This document shows, piece after piece, positions 18,918 through 27,929 of a stretch of 64,000 bases of DNA (position 1 is the stretch's first letter; each line of letters opens with the position of its first letter). The stretch is from Izhakiella australiensis (GTDB taxonomy: Bacteria; Pseudomonadota; Gammaproteobacteria; Enterobacterales; Enterobacteriaceae). The translations under genes were made by a program, and so were the position numbers. A model generated the notes under the pieces. The model worked only from the letters and a program-made list of their open reading frames with translations. It was not told the origin of the DNA and made no database searches. Location of the stretch: positions 310,001 to 374,000 of the forward strand of contig NZ_MRUL01000003.1 of assembly GCF_002006995.1 (NCBI RefSeq), given 5' to 3'.

Positions 18918-20405
18918 TTAATGGGTTTCAGCCTTGCGCCCCGCCAGTCCTTTTTTAGGCGATGCTCCCCCCTCGCTCAGCCAGCCATGCAAATAGTGTT
19001 CTACCTGTTCGAGGGAGCGGTTACGGGTCTCAGGTATGCAGCGCACAACGAACACCGCGCCGCACAGCCCGATAAGCGTAAAGGTGAAGAACGCGCCTGC
19101 CAGACCCACGCTGGCGAGCAATAGCGGGAAGGACAGCGAAATCAGGAAATTGGCGATCCACATGGCAAATACCGCCCCGCCCATAAAAATGCCGCGCATG
19201 CGAGTGGGAAAGATTTCCGAAAGTAGTAGCCAGGTTACCGGTGACAGCGCGCCCTGCTGAAAGCTGAGAAACATCAGCATCCCCAGCAAGATCAGATAGG
19301 CACGCAGCATATCAGGCTGGCCGTTGCTCGCTTCAGGCATAAAGTAGCAAATACAGCCGATAAACAGCAGGCAGCAGGTACAACCAAACTGGCCGATCAT
19401 CACCATCGGACGGCGGCCGATGCGCCCCAGCATCCAGATGCCGACAAAGGTCATCAGCACCGAAATGGCGCCGTTGGCGATAGTTGCTACCAACGCCGCG
19501 TTATCACTCATGCCGACGCTGGTCAGCATCGTCGGTGCATAATACATAATGGTATTAACGCCGGATGTCTGTTGGATCACCGCCACGCCAAGACCGATTA
19601 AAAACAGCTTAAACAGCCAGGGCTTCTTCAGTTCACGCAGTCGGGGCTTGCCATGGACCTCATCATCTTGCAGCGTTTCTTCGATTTCGGTCAGCTCCCA
19701 TTCGACATCATCTTTAGCCCGGGTGCGCTCCAGCACCTTGCGCGCTTCTGCCAACCGACCTTTCATTGCGTACCAGCGGGGGGTATCGGGCATAAACAAC
19801 ATACCGAACCACAACAAAACGGCAGGCAGCGTCGCCACCGCCAGCATCCAGCGCCAGGTGTCGGCGCCGCCCCAGATGGCATTGAAACCGGCATTGGAGA
19901 TATAGGCCAGCAGCTGGCCGGAAACGATCATTAATTCCTGCATCGTCACCAGCTGCCCACGCCGGTTAGCCGGGGCAATTTCTGCAATATATATCGGCAC
20001 CGACGCCGAGGCGCCGCCCACGGCAACGCCCAGCAGAAGACGGAAGAAGACCATCCATTGCACATCCGGCGCCAGGGCTGTACCCAGCGCGCCAACGGCA
20101 AAAATTACCGCCAGCACGAGAATGATTCTCTTGCGTCCAACCGTCGCGGCGAAATGACCAGAAAGCAACGCGCCGAAGGCCGCGCCAAACAGCAGGGAGC
20201 TGGTTACCAATCCCATGGTAAACGACGTCAGATGCAACTCCGGCCCCATAAACAGCAGCGCACCAGAGATAACGCCGGTATCGTAACCGAACAGCAGGCC
20301 GCCGAGGGTTGCGATACAGGCAATCACTTTGACGAATGGCTCCGTACGACTGCTGCTGTTCGGGCCGGACGCTTGATTCAGCGTAAGGTATTGCTCTTTG
20401 CTCAT
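18918..20405 (-). CDS. Sugar-porter-family MFS transporter
   Basis: This is a 495-residue proton-linked sugar porter with 12 predicted membrane segments. Family signatures are GYDTGVISGALLFM (segment 1), GRKR after segment 2, SVPIYIAEIAPANRRGQ, the central MPDTPRWYAMKGR, and the end motif PETRNRSLEQVE. It resembles inositol/galactose/arabinose-type porters, but the substrate cannot be set. The frame is open 19 codons upstream; I use the ATG at 20405 because it opens the usual porter N-terminus. It is a single-gene unit with its own terminator and has no sugar-catabolic neighbour. Confidence 0.85.
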   Translation of the reverse strand: MSKEQYLTLNQASGPNSSSRTEPFVKVIACIATLGGLLFGYDTGVISGALLFMGPELHLTSFTMGLVTSSLLFGAAFGALLSGHFAATVGRKRIILVLAVIFAVGALGTALAPDVQWMVFFRLLLGVAVGGASASVPIYIAEIAPANRRGQLVTMQELMIVSGQLLAYISNAGFNAIWGGADTWRWMLAVATLPAVLLWFGMLFMPDTPRWYAMKGRLAEARKVLERTRAKDDVEWELTEIEETLQDDEVHGKPRLRELKKPWLFKLFLIGLGVAVIQQTSGVNTIMYYAPTMLTSVGMSDNAALVATIANGAISVLMTFVGIWMLGRIGRRPMVMIGQFGCTCCLLFIGCICYFMPEASNGQPDMLRAYLILLGMLMFLSFQQGALSPVTWLLLSEIFPTRMRGIFMGGAVFAMWIANFLISLSFPLLLASVGLAGAFFTFTLIGLCGAVFVVRCIPETRNRSLEQVEHYLHGWLSEGGASPKKGLAGRKAETH

Positions 20406-20792
20406 GATATATCCCATCCGACAGATAAAAAGCGGGGTTAAAGGCAAATTACTCGACGTCAATCCTTATCAGAACCAAAAAATAAATCATTTATTCCATC
20501 AAAGTTAATAAATGAAATTAATTTTTGGTACATTGATCTCACTTAGCTCGTTTAAAACAGCAAAAATGGGATTTGACGCTGATTTATGGCCTTTAACGTC
20601 TCTGCCATCCGAGAAAAAATCGCACGTTTGTTCTGTTTAGCATCGGAATGTCAGGATAAGTTTCGCCAGCTTGCGTTCTGTACGCTCTCTGCGATCGACA
20701 GGCCAGACTGAGCGTCAGCCGGGCAGGCGGTAGTTTTCCGGGGCGCGGCGTTTTATGCTAATTTAAATCGCTCAGAACCGGCGGAGAATAAG
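20406..20792. other. Intergenic region between sugar porter and Crp-like regulator
   Basis: This divergent 387-base gap is A/T-rich at 20470-20540. A perfect 7-bp inverted repeat, AATAAAT-C-ATTTATT (20481-20495), lies about 80 bases before the porter start and could be an operator. No gene was seen. Confidence 0.4.
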
Positions 20793-21422
20793 ATGAAAGC
20801 AAGCGCCAGCAGCAGCGGGCAAACCAACGGAGACGGCGCACAGCTGTTTGCCACCCTGGCGGGCTCGCCTCACGCCACCCTTACTCGCCTTGACGATCAG
20901 CCGCGCCAGAGCCATATCTATCCACAGCATAATGAAGCGTCGTCTTTTTATTATCTGCACAGTGGTCTGGTGGGTCTGTATTATCTGCAGGAGAACGGTA
21001 AGGTATGCCTGATGCGGCTGTTCACGCCGGGGGATTTTTTTGGCTTTCGCAGCCTGTTTGGCGACATGTTTTATCATTGCTCATCGCGGGTGCAGCGCAC
21101 CGCCAGCGTCACGCGTATCACGCCGCATCAGCCGGAAACCTTTTTGCAGCACTACCCCGCGCTTAACCTCTTTTTGATTCAGCGCCTGGCGCAGGATCTG
21201 GCGATGGCGGAAAAACGCCTGGCGAGTATGGCCTACGAGCGTTCGCAACAGCGGGTACTGACCAGCATCCGCACGCTATATGCGCGCTGGCCCGGTTACG
21301 ATTTCACCTGGCGGGAAATAGCCGAATATGCCGGCTGTGAAACGGAAACCGCGATGCGCCACAGCCGCACATTACGCCAGCATGGCCTGCTGCCGCTGGA
21401 GTTTAGCGCCGCCCAGGGCTAA
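20793..21422 (+). CDS. Crp/Fnr-family transcription regulator
   Basis: This 209-residue protein has a cyclic-nucleotide-binding-like barrel (about 20-125, with LHSGLVGLYYLQENGKVCLMRLFTPGDFFGF), a dimer helix (125-160) and a C-terminal winged helix-turn-helix (about 170-200, FTWREIAEYAGCETETAMRH). The Fnr cysteines for an iron-sulphur cluster are absent, so it is not an oxygen sensor of that type. CGGAG lies 6 bases before the ATG. Its stop is one base from the end of the convergent efflux operon. The gene on its other side is the sugar porter, a plausible but untested target. Confidence 0.82.
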   Translation: MKASASSSGQTNGDGAQLFATLAGSPHATLTRLDDQPRQSHIYPQHNEASSFYYLHSGLVGLYYLQENGKVCLMRLFTPGDFFGFRSLFGDMFYHCSSRVQRTASVTRITPHQPETFLQHYPALNLFLIQRLAQDLAMAEKRLASMAYERSQQRVLTSIRTLYARWPGYDFTWREIAEYAGCETETAMRHSRTLRQHGLLPLEFSAAQG

Positions 21423-21423
21423 T

Positions 21424-22968
21424 TTATCCCTGGGCAGCATCGCCAAATACCGGAAATTCCGGCAGATTAACGTTCTGATAGGGCTCCCAGCCGCCGCCGA
21501 GGGCTTTATACAGCGCCACTAAATCAACGCTGCTTTGCATCCGGGCGGAAACCAGTTGCTGACGGGTTTGCGCCAGCTGACGCTGGGCGTCCAGCACTTC
21601 AATAAAGCTACTGAGGCCTTTACCGTAACTGTCGCGCGCCAGGTTGAAGGCGTTCTGCTGTGCTTCTACCGTTTCATTCAGGCTGTCCACGCGCTGCTGA
21701 TCGGCGCGGTAGCTGACCAGGGCGTTTTCCACATCCTGTAACGCGGTCAACACCGTCTGACGATAGCCCAGCGCCGCGCTGGCCTGATCGGCGCGCGCCA
21801 GCTTCACGCTGGAGACCAGCCGTCCCCCCTGAAAAATCGGAATGCTGAGCGAAGGACCAAAGCTATAGAAATGGCTGCTCCAGTTATCAAGGTAGCTGGC
21901 ATCGGTATTGCGCATGCCAAACTCGCCGGTCAGCGACAGGCTAGGGAACATTTGCGCCACTGAAACGCCGATATTGGCGGTGGCGGCATGCAATTGCGCT
22001 TCGGCGACGCGCACGTCCGGACGCCGACGCGCCAGCGTTGAGGGTACGCCAACTGGCACCAGCGCAGGCAATGGCGGCAGCGCTTTTGTCGTCGCCAGCT
22101 CGCTATCCAGCGCGCCGGGCATCTTACCCAGCAAAACGGCCAGTCCGTTCATCGCCTGCCGAGTCTGTGACTGATACTGCGGCAGCTGAGCACGCAGTGA
22201 TCCCAGCTGAGCGCGGGCGTTTTCGACATCGGTCATCGGCGACAGCCCGTTGCGCTGCTGACTTTGCGTCAGCTCCAGCGTCTGCTGCGCCACCTGAATC
22301 TGGGTTTCGATGGTTTGCGTAACCGCCTGCGCGCCGCGTAGTTGCAGGTAAGTTCGCGCCACCTCGGCCTCAAGGGAAACCAGCGCGTCATTGCGATTTT
22401 CAATATTCTGCTGCTGCTGCGCCTTTGCCACTTCAACCTGGCGTCGCACTTTTCCCCACAAATCCAGCTCCCAGGACGCATCAAAATTTCCCTGATAGAG
22501 GGTGACCGGCTTGGTCAGGCTATCCAGCGTAGAACGGGATTGCGGCGCGCTCTGGTCAATTTGATCGTATACGCCATTAGATTCCAGCTGACCTTTTACC
22601 CCAAGCTGCTGACGAGTAACCTGGCCGTTGCCCGTTACGCTGGGAAACCAGGCACCGCGCGCCTGGTTGATTTGCTGGCGCGAGGAGGCAATTCGCATCA
22701 CTGCCTGCTGTAGCGAGAGGTTGCCGGCAATGGCACGCGTAATCAGGCTGTCGAGCTGGGGATCCTGAAACGTTTTCCACCATTGCGGATTAATCGCGCT
22801 CGCCTGAGGTTTTGAACCGGCGTCGGCGTCCATGGCGTTAAAATGGCTGGCGGTAACCGGCTTTGGCGCGTTGTAATCCGGTCCGACCGCGCAGGCGGAA
22901 AGCGTTAACACGCTCAGAACCATAAGCGCCACCGGACTGAAAGAGAGACGATGGGATTTAACCTGCAT
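21424..22968 (-). CDS. Outer-membrane efflux lipoprotein (OprM/NodT family)
   Basis: This 514-residue TolC-like channel component is attached by a lipid. Its signal peptide ends in the lipobox LSAC (residues 23-26), and the mature N-terminus AVGPDYNAPK is typical of NodT-family factors. Two OEP repeats rich in Ala and Gln form the periplasmic helices. The conserved segment RRPDVRVAEAQLHAATANIGV lies near residue 315. It is the last gene of an emrA-emrB-oprM-like operon, one base after the emrB-like stop, so the system carries its own outer-membrane exit instead of relying on TolC. Confidence 0.9.
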   Translation of the reverse strand: MQVKSHRLSFSPVALMVLSVLTLSACAVGPDYNAPKPVTASHFNAMDADAGSKPQASAINPQWWKTFQDPQLDSLITRAIAGNLSLQQAVMRIASSRQQINQARGAWFPSVTGNGQVTRQQLGVKGQLESNGVYDQIDQSAPQSRSTLDSLTKPVTLYQGNFDASWELDLWGKVRRQVEVAKAQQQQNIENRNDALVSLEAEVARTYLQLRGAQAVTQTIETQIQVAQQTLELTQSQQRNGLSPMTDVENARAQLGSLRAQLPQYQSQTRQAMNGLAVLLGKMPGALDSELATTKALPPLPALVPVGVPSTLARRRPDVRVAEAQLHAATANIGVSVAQMFPSLSLTGEFGMRNTDASYLDNWSSHFYSFGPSLSIPIFQGGRLVSSVKLARADQASAALGYRQTVLTALQDVENALVSYRADQQRVDSLNETVEAQQNAFNLARDSYGKGLSSFIEVLDAQRQLAQTRQQLVSARMQSSVDLVALYKALGGGWEPYQNVNLPEFPVFGDAAQG

Positions 22969-22969
22969 G

Positions 22970-24538
22970 TTAGTGTGCTCCCGCGCTGCCTTCGCTCTTT
23001 ATCGGCGACAGCAGCAAACAAAAAGGTAATAAAATCAGGGCTAATATGCTTAATCCAACAAAAACATCGATATAAGCAAGAATTCGCGACTGCGCTATCA
23101 TTTCCTGATAAAGCCTTCCGCTGGCAATCGTGCTGGGATCGCCGGCCATTGAGGAGAAGTCTCTTATTGCCTGCGCCCAGCGTGCCAGAGTTTGGGTAAA
23201 CTGCTCGTTAAGCGGCGACATATTGGCAGACATATAGGCGCTATGGGTTTGCTGGCGTTCGGTAATGGCAGCGGTACAGAGTGAAATGCCAATTGAGCCG
23301 GAAACGTTTCTGAACATGGTAAACAGCGCGGAGGCATCGGCATTCAGCCGCTGCGGTATAGTGACAAACGCAATGGTTGTCAGCGGCACAAACAGGAAGC
23401 CAAGCCCGATGGTCTGCGCGCTGCGCATCAGCATCAGCGTGGTAAAGTCAATATTCGGCGTCAGGCCGGCGCAGTAAATAAATGAAACGCACAGGCACAG
23501 GAAACCAAAGGCGATAATCCAGCGCGTCTGTATGATCGGCATTAATTTCAATACCAGCGGGATGGTCAGAATAATTAATACCGCCCCCGGCGAAAGTACC
23601 AGCCCTGACCAGGTGGCGGTATAGCCTAAATCCTGCTGCGCCAGCTGCGGGATCACCACCGAACTGCCGTACAGAATGGTCGCCATACCGGCCATCAGCA
23701 GTCCGGCAACCCAGAAGTTGCGGTCTTTCATTACATGCAGATCGACCACCGGCCTGCGGGCATAAAGCAACCAGTAAACCGCGCCCACCAGGCCTATCAC
23801 CGTCAGCACGGCAAACAGCACAATAAAGTTCGAGTTGAACCAGTCTTCGTCCTCGCCGCGATCCAGCATCACCTGCAAACAGCCCAGGCCAAGCGTAATC
23901 AGGCTGATACCGATATAGTCAATTTTCAGCTTGCCCGGCGCCCAACGTTTTTCCCACGGCGGATCTTCCAGCAGCTGATAAATGGCAATAACGCAGAGAA
24001 TACCCACCGGAATATTGATAAAAAATACCCAGCGCCAACTGTAATTATCGGTTATCCAGCCACCCAGCGTCGGTCCCAGCACGGGCGCTACGATCACCGC
24101 AATAGACGAGAGGCCAAAGGCTTTACCGCGATCTTCGGCTTTAAAATAGTCCAGCAGAACGGATTGCTGTACCGGCTGTAATCCGCCACCAAAGAAGCCC
24201 TGCAGAACGCGAAATAGAATAATTTGCCACAGTTCGGTCGCAATACCGCAAAGAAAGGAGCACACGGTGAACATAACGATACAGATCATAAAAAACATCT
24301 TGCGGCCGAAAACCCGGCTGAGAAAAGCCGAGATCGGCAGCACGATGCCGTTTGCCACCAGGTAGGAAGTCAGCACCCAGGTGGATTCATCATAGCTGGA
24401 GGAGAGCGAGCCGGCGATGTGCGGCAAGGCAACGTTAACGATAGTGGTGTCCAGAATTTCCATGAACACCGCCACCGTTACGACCATTGCAACCAGCCAG
24501 GGATTACTCGCCGGTTTCCAGCTTTGCGCGTGGCTCAT
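22970..24538 (-). CDS. EmrB-type MFS efflux pump (DHA2 family)
   Basis: This 522-residue inner-membrane drug:proton antiporter has 14 predicted segments. The family motif in segment 1 is MEILDTTIVNVALPHIAGSL, and motif C in segment 5 reads LGPTLGGWITDNYSWRW. It exports toxic hydrophobic compounds through the partner adaptor and channel. It starts 4 bases inside the end of the adaptor gene (ATGA), so the two are coupled. It resembles E. coli EmrB/EmrY, but the three-gene set with an OprM-like factor is closer to systems found in pseudomonads and other enterics. Confidence 0.92.
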   Translation of the reverse strand: MSHAQSWKPASNPWLVAMVVTVAVFMEILDTTIVNVALPHIAGSLSSSYDESTWVLTSYLVANGIVLPISAFLSRVFGRKMFFMICIVMFTVCSFLCGIATELWQIILFRVLQGFFGGGLQPVQQSVLLDYFKAEDRGKAFGLSSIAVIVAPVLGPTLGGWITDNYSWRWVFFINIPVGILCVIAIYQLLEDPPWEKRWAPGKLKIDYIGISLITLGLGCLQVMLDRGEDEDWFNSNFIVLFAVLTVIGLVGAVYWLLYARRPVVDLHVMKDRNFWVAGLLMAGMATILYGSSVVIPQLAQQDLGYTATWSGLVLSPGAVLIILTIPLVLKLMPIIQTRWIIAFGFLCLCVSFIYCAGLTPNIDFTTLMLMRSAQTIGLGFLFVPLTTIAFVTIPQRLNADASALFTMFRNVSGSIGISLCTAAITERQQTHSAYMSANMSPLNEQFTQTLARWAQAIRDFSSMAGDPSTIASGRLYQEMIAQSRILAYIDVFVGLSILALILLPFCLLLSPIKSEGSAGAH

Positions 24539-25680
24539 TTCACCGTCACCGTCGGCTCAACAGAAAGCCCCAGCGGCAGCGGCTTTTTAGGGTCCAGACC
24601 TTTATCAATGACGATTTTCACCGGCACGCGCTGGACAATTTTCACGTAGTTACCGGTAGCATTTTCCGCGGGGAAAGCGGAGAAGCGCGAACCGGAACCC
24701 ATCTGAACACTATCAACATGCCCTTCCAGCTTCAGATCCGGCCAGGCATCAACGCCGATATCAACCTTATCGCCTGGGTTCATATGTTCCAGCTGCGACT
24801 CTTTAAAATTGGCAATAATCCAGATATCGGGCGATACCAGAGAAAACAGTGATGAACCCGCTTGCACCAGGGTGCCCGGGTCCACGTTGCGCTTGGTCAC
24901 AAAGCCATCATACGGCGCCCGCACTTCGGTATAGGAGAGGTTTAATTCTGCGGTATTCAGCTGTGCTTTCGCCTGTTCGACCTGCTGCTGTCGGGCCTCA
25001 ACGTTAGTCTGCTGCTGGCGAATTTGCAGCGCGACCTGGGAGGCCACTTCCACCTGCGCTTTGGCGCTGGCCAGCTGCGCTTTGGCGCTGCGCAATTGAG
25101 CGTTGGCGCTATCGATATTGCGCTGTGAGGTTGCTCGCGGGTCAACGCCGCGCTGGCGACGGTAATCCGCTTCAGCATTAATAAGATTCGCTTCGGCCTG
25201 CGCCTGCTGGGCCAGCGCCTGATCGCGCTGCGCCGGATACTGAACGCGCGAAAGGTCCAGCTGTGCCTGCGCCTGGTGCAGCTGCGCTACGGCAAGACCC
25301 AGCTGGGCTTTTGCTTGATCGCGCTGCGCCTCGCTGTCGCGTGGATCGATGCGTACCAGCAAATCCCCTTTTTTCACCCGCTGGTTATCATGTACCGGCA
25401 GTTCGGTAACATAGCCGGAAACTTTAGCGGCAATCGTTACAGCATTCCCCTCGGTGAAGGCATCATCGGTGGTTTCCTGGTTGTGGGTCATTAGCCAGTA
25501 AATGAGCGCTGCGATTATCATCACCACCACAATAATCGCCAGGATAATCAGCGGTTTCTTACCGGGCCGCTTGCGTTCTCCATTATTGTCATTTCCATTA
25601 TTTGCTTGCTGCGAGGCATCGTTTTGCCCGCCCTGATTATTTTCGTCCTCTTCGGACGCAGGATAATGTTGATCAGCCAT
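24535..25680 (-). CDS. EmrA-type membrane fusion (HlyD) adaptor
   Basis: This 381-residue periplasmic adaptor has an Asn/Gln/Asp-rich cytoplasmic tail (1-35), one membrane anchor (about 43-66), the first lipoyl half (about 75-100), a long Ala/Gln coiled hairpin (105-215), the second lipoyl half (YTEVRAPYDGFVTKRNVDPG) and a beta-barrel domain. It links the MFS pump to the outer-membrane factor. I use the ATG at 25680; in-frame ATG and TTG codons lie 3 and 4 codons earlier with no better ribosome site. It is the first gene of the efflux operon. Confidence 0.9.
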   Translation of the reverse strand: MADQHYPASEEDENNQGGQNDASQQANNGNDNNGERKRPGKKPLIILAIIVVVMIIAALIYWLMTHNQETTDDAFTEGNAVTIAAKVSGYVTELPVHDNQRVKKGDLLVRIDPRDSEAQRDQAKAQLGLAVAQLHQAQAQLDLSRVQYPAQRDQALAQQAQAEANLINAEADYRRQRGVDPRATSQRNIDSANAQLRSAKAQLASAKAQVEVASQVALQIRQQQTNVEARQQQVEQAKAQLNTAELNLSYTEVRAPYDGFVTKRNVDPGTLVQAGSSLFSLVSPDIWIIANFKESQLEHMNPGDKVDIGVDAWPDLKLEGHVDSVQMGSGSRFSAFPAENATGNYVKIVQRVPVKIVIDKGLDPKKPLPLGLSVEPTVTVK

Positions 25681-25814
25681 AGTTCCCATCAATTGTTAGC
25701 AGGCTTGAAGGTCAGCCAGAATCAGGCAAAAAAAACAGCGTTATGTTGCTTTTAACAGTAGGAGGAAACGTAATAAATTCCAGTATCTGCGCAGCAAACC
25801 AGAAAATCCTGGCG

Positions 25815-26930
25815 TCAAATCGCATCAATTAACAAAAATAATAACCACGCAGCAACTACGGCAAATACCAGCATCGGCAATGAGAAGAGATGAAATTGCC
25901 ACCAGATACGCCGGTCGCGCGCCATACGCAGCGCAATCAAATTGGCCAGCGATCCCGGCAGCAAGCCAAAGCCGCCAATATTTACCGCCCATGCCAGCAG
26001 CGTCGAAGCCGGCAGAATATTCAGCAGTAAAATCGTTGCCGGAACGTTGCTGATAACCTGCGATAAGCCGATTGCCAGCAAATAGCGTTCCGTCTCGCTC
26101 CAGTGCGGTATCTGCTGCAACAGGGGAGACAATAACGGCAGCCGGGTCAGTAAAAAAACATCAATAAACATCAGAATAAAAACCGCCAGCAGACTCCAGT
26201 CCAGCAGTAAAAGAATACGCGGCGCGCGCCATAAGAAAAACAGCGCGACCAGCAGCAGCGCATAGAGCGCCAGGTTCAGTTCCAGCGCGATAACGAACGC
26301 TAAATAGAGCGCCGCGCACTGTATAAATAACCCTTTCTGCCACTCTGAGGCCGCCATCCCCTGCGGCGTCTGCACCGGCCGTTTACTAAAGCTAAAGAAG
26401 GTTAATAGCAGCAGGGCCGCAACCAGCAGCGCAGCCAGCGGCAGCATTTGCCCGATGAATTGAAAAAAACCCTGCCCGCCCTGATTCCACAGCAAAATAT
26501 TTTGCGGGTTGCCGATAGGGGTCAATAAAGAGCCAGCATTAACCGCCAGCGCCTCAAAGATAACCAGCCGGCTCACCGGCAGTCGGGTAAATTTGCGCAG
26601 CGTCAGCGTCAGGGGAACCGTAATAAACAGCGCAACGTCATTGGTGAGAAAGGTAGCAAGCAGCGCCGAGGCACTCACCATTAACAGCGCCAGCGAACGC
26701 TGGCTGCGAAAATGCTGGATCAGCCGACGGCCGAGGAAATCAAAATAGCCGCTGCTTTCAATGCCTTTCGTCAGCAGCAGCAGACAGGCCAGGGTAACGA
26801 TGGTTTTCCAGTTAACCGCAGCGGCCAACTGGCGATAGTGAAAATCGGCAAATGCGCTGGTAACCAGTCCGATGGCCAGCAGAGCCTGCAAAAAACGGTC
26901 GTGCAAAAAAGTACGCAGCAGCGAACCCAT
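25815..26930 (-). CDS. ybiR: YbiR, putative anion-transporter-like membrane protein
   Basis: This 371-residue protein of the ArsB/CitM (SLC13-like) superfamily has about ten membrane segments. The family hairpin TNDVALFITVPLTLTLRKF near residue 95 and the NAGSLLTPIGNPQNILLW motif near 130 are clear. It matches E. coli YbiR, whose substrate is unknown. It follows mntR by 21 bases on the same strand, as in E. coli, which hints at co-expression with manganese control. Confidence 0.88.
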   Translation of the reverse strand: MGSLLRTFLHDRFLQALLAIGLVTSAFADFHYRQLAAAVNWKTIVTLACLLLLTKGIESSGYFDFLGRRLIQHFRSQRSLALLMVSASALLATFLTNDVALFITVPLTLTLRKFTRLPVSRLVIFEALAVNAGSLLTPIGNPQNILLWNQGGQGFFQFIGQMLPLAALLVAALLLLTFFSFSKRPVQTPQGMAASEWQKGLFIQCAALYLAFVIALELNLALYALLLVALFFLWRAPRILLLLDWSLLAVFILMFIDVFLLTRLPLLSPLLQQIPHWSETERYLLAIGLSQVISNVPATILLLNILPASTLLAWAVNIGGFGLLPGSLANLIALRMARDRRIWWQFHLFSLPMLVFAVVAAWLLFLLIDAI

Positions 26931-26951
26931 GGCAGGCCACCAGAAAGAGTG

Positions 26952-27419
26952 TCAGTTTTTTTGTTGGGCGTTACTGAACTGCTGGAACACCGCCAACGTC
27001 TCATCGCTTACATGATGCTCGATACCCTCGGCGTCACGTCGGGCGGTATCCGGGCTGATGCCGAGCGCCAGTAAGAATGTTTCCACAATATGATGGCGCG
27101 CGCGGCTCTCTTCCGCCAGCTTTTCGCCTTCGCTGGTCAGAAACACGCCGCGGTAAGGCACCTGCTCGACCAGGCCTGCCGAGCCAAGACGTTTTAACAT
27201 CTTCGCCACCGTCGGCTGAGAAACCCCCAGACGTGCGGCCATATCAACCTGTCGCGCTTCGCCAAATTCACGAATCAAATCGGAAATGAGTTCGACATAG
27301 TCATCAATTAGCTCCCGACGATGCGCTTCACGCACCTGTCGAAAACCTTCGACATGCTCTTCAATATCTTTTAACTGGCCATTAAGCAGCGGCGCAGCGG
27401 CTTTAGCACGACGACTCAT
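26952..27419 (-). CDS. mntR: MntR, manganese-responsive transcription regulator
   Basis: MntR is a 155-residue DtxR-family repressor/activator, the same length as in E. coli. With Mn2+ bound it represses manganese uptake genes and mntS. The winged helix at about residues 45-95 ([24 protein letters not shown]) and the metal-site residues of the dimer domain ([27 protein letters not shown]) are intact. AAGGAAG precedes the ATG. The MntR-like boxes and mntS lie divergently 100-140 bases away. Confidence 0.95.
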   Translation of the reverse strand: MSRRAKAAAPLLNGQLKDIEEHVEGFRQVREAHRRELIDDYVELISDLIREFGEARQVDMAARLGVSQPTVAKMLKRLGSAGLVEQVPYRGVFLTSEGEKLAEESRARHHIVETFLLALGISPDTARRDAEGIEHHVSDETLAVFQQFSNAQQKN

Positions 27420-27520
27420 TCAGCTTCCTTCTTTTATACATTACGGACCTGATATTGCTACATCAGCCTGTCGGGCAGCCATTGTAAACGATGCTCCGCG
27501 ATCCTCAAATATTCTGCTAA

Positions 27521-27534
27521 ATAGCACTGGCTAA
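27521..27534. promoter_or_regulatory. MntR-like operator, distal copy
   Basis: ATAGC-N4-GCTAA has the half-sites and spacing of the E. coli MntR box (ATAGC-N4-GCTAT) with one mismatch. Its centre is 19 bases from that of the next box. Confidence 0.5.
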
Positions 27535-27537
27535 CTG

Positions 27538-27555
27538 ATATAGCCCGTGCTATAA
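27538..27555. promoter_or_regulatory. MntR-like operator, proximal copy
   Basis: TATAGC-CCGT-GCTATA is a perfect inverted repeat with the ATAGC/GCTAT half-sites and 4-base spacer of known MntR boxes. It lies 43 bases before the small ORF that precedes mntS, in the mntR-mntS divergent region. Confidence 0.7.
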
Positions 27556-27597
27556 GTGTTGGTATTATGTTCACCTGTTAAAAGTAAGGAGATAACC

Positions 27598-27687
27598 ATG
27601 GATAGCGTTTATATCCTGTTAATGTTGTTCCTCGCTTTTACCGGTGGATTATGCCTTGGCCTGACCGCGCAAAAGCGCCGTCAATAG
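27598..27687 (+). CDS. Small membrane peptide, 29 residues, upstream of mntS
   Basis: ATG at 27598 follows AAGGAG with a 7-base spacer. The peptide starts MDSVYILLMLFLAFTGGLCL and ends GLTAQKRRQ, so it has one hydrophobic helix (about residues 4-24) and a basic tail, typical of a small inner-membrane protein. It lies between the MntR-like boxes and mntS, 29 bases before the mntS start and on the same strand. I do not recognise a named homologue. Its role could be to modulate a manganese transporter; that is only inferred from position. Confidence 0.65.
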   Translation: MDSVYILLMLFLAFTGGLCLGLTAQKRRQ

Positions 27688-27716
27688 GCTAACCCCTTGT
27701 TCAGTCGGAGGATAAA

Positions 27717-27833
27717 ATGAAAAAAGCGATTCGCAGCCTGCCGCTGTTCTGCCGCTCGCCCTTTACCCTGCGCCTGATGCTGCTGGAAATGTTGCTCGCC
27801 GCCGGTGACAAAAATTCCGGCGACGCGCGCTAA
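27717..27833 (+). CDS. mntS: MntS, small manganese-homeostasis protein
   Basis: This 38-residue protein shares CRSPFTLRLMLLEMLL with the core SPFKVRLMLLSML of E. coli MntS (42 residues). It sits at the same place, between ompX and mntR. In E. coli MntS raises free manganese, reportedly by inhibiting the exporter MntP, and its transcript (RybA) is repressed by MntR. GGAG lies before the ATG with a 7-base spacer. The tail is shorter and differs in sequence. The transcript probably includes the 29-residue ORF upstream and ends at the shared terminator with ompX. Confidence 0.88.
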   Translation: MKKAIRSLPLFCRSPFTLRLMLLEMLLAAGDKNSGDAR

Positions 27834-27862
27834 ACTAAGCGATTCCACCCGTTTTTTGTGGG

Positions 27863-27896
27863 CAAAAAAAATCCGCCATCGTGGCGGATTTTTTAT
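27863..27896. terminator. Bidirectional terminator between mntS and ompX
   Basis: A 9-bp stem (AATCCGCCA/TGGCGGATT) is flanked by A8 on the left and T6 on the right, so it can stop both convergent transcripts. Confidence 0.9.
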
Positions 27897-27929
27897 TTTA
27901 CCGGCGGGGAGCATGTCCCCGCAGGATAA

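Noticed and set aside
18258-19124. Long plus-strand frame spanning the ybiT start and the sugar-porter end
   Set aside because: It is antisense to two well-supported genes and shows no protein-like domain pattern.
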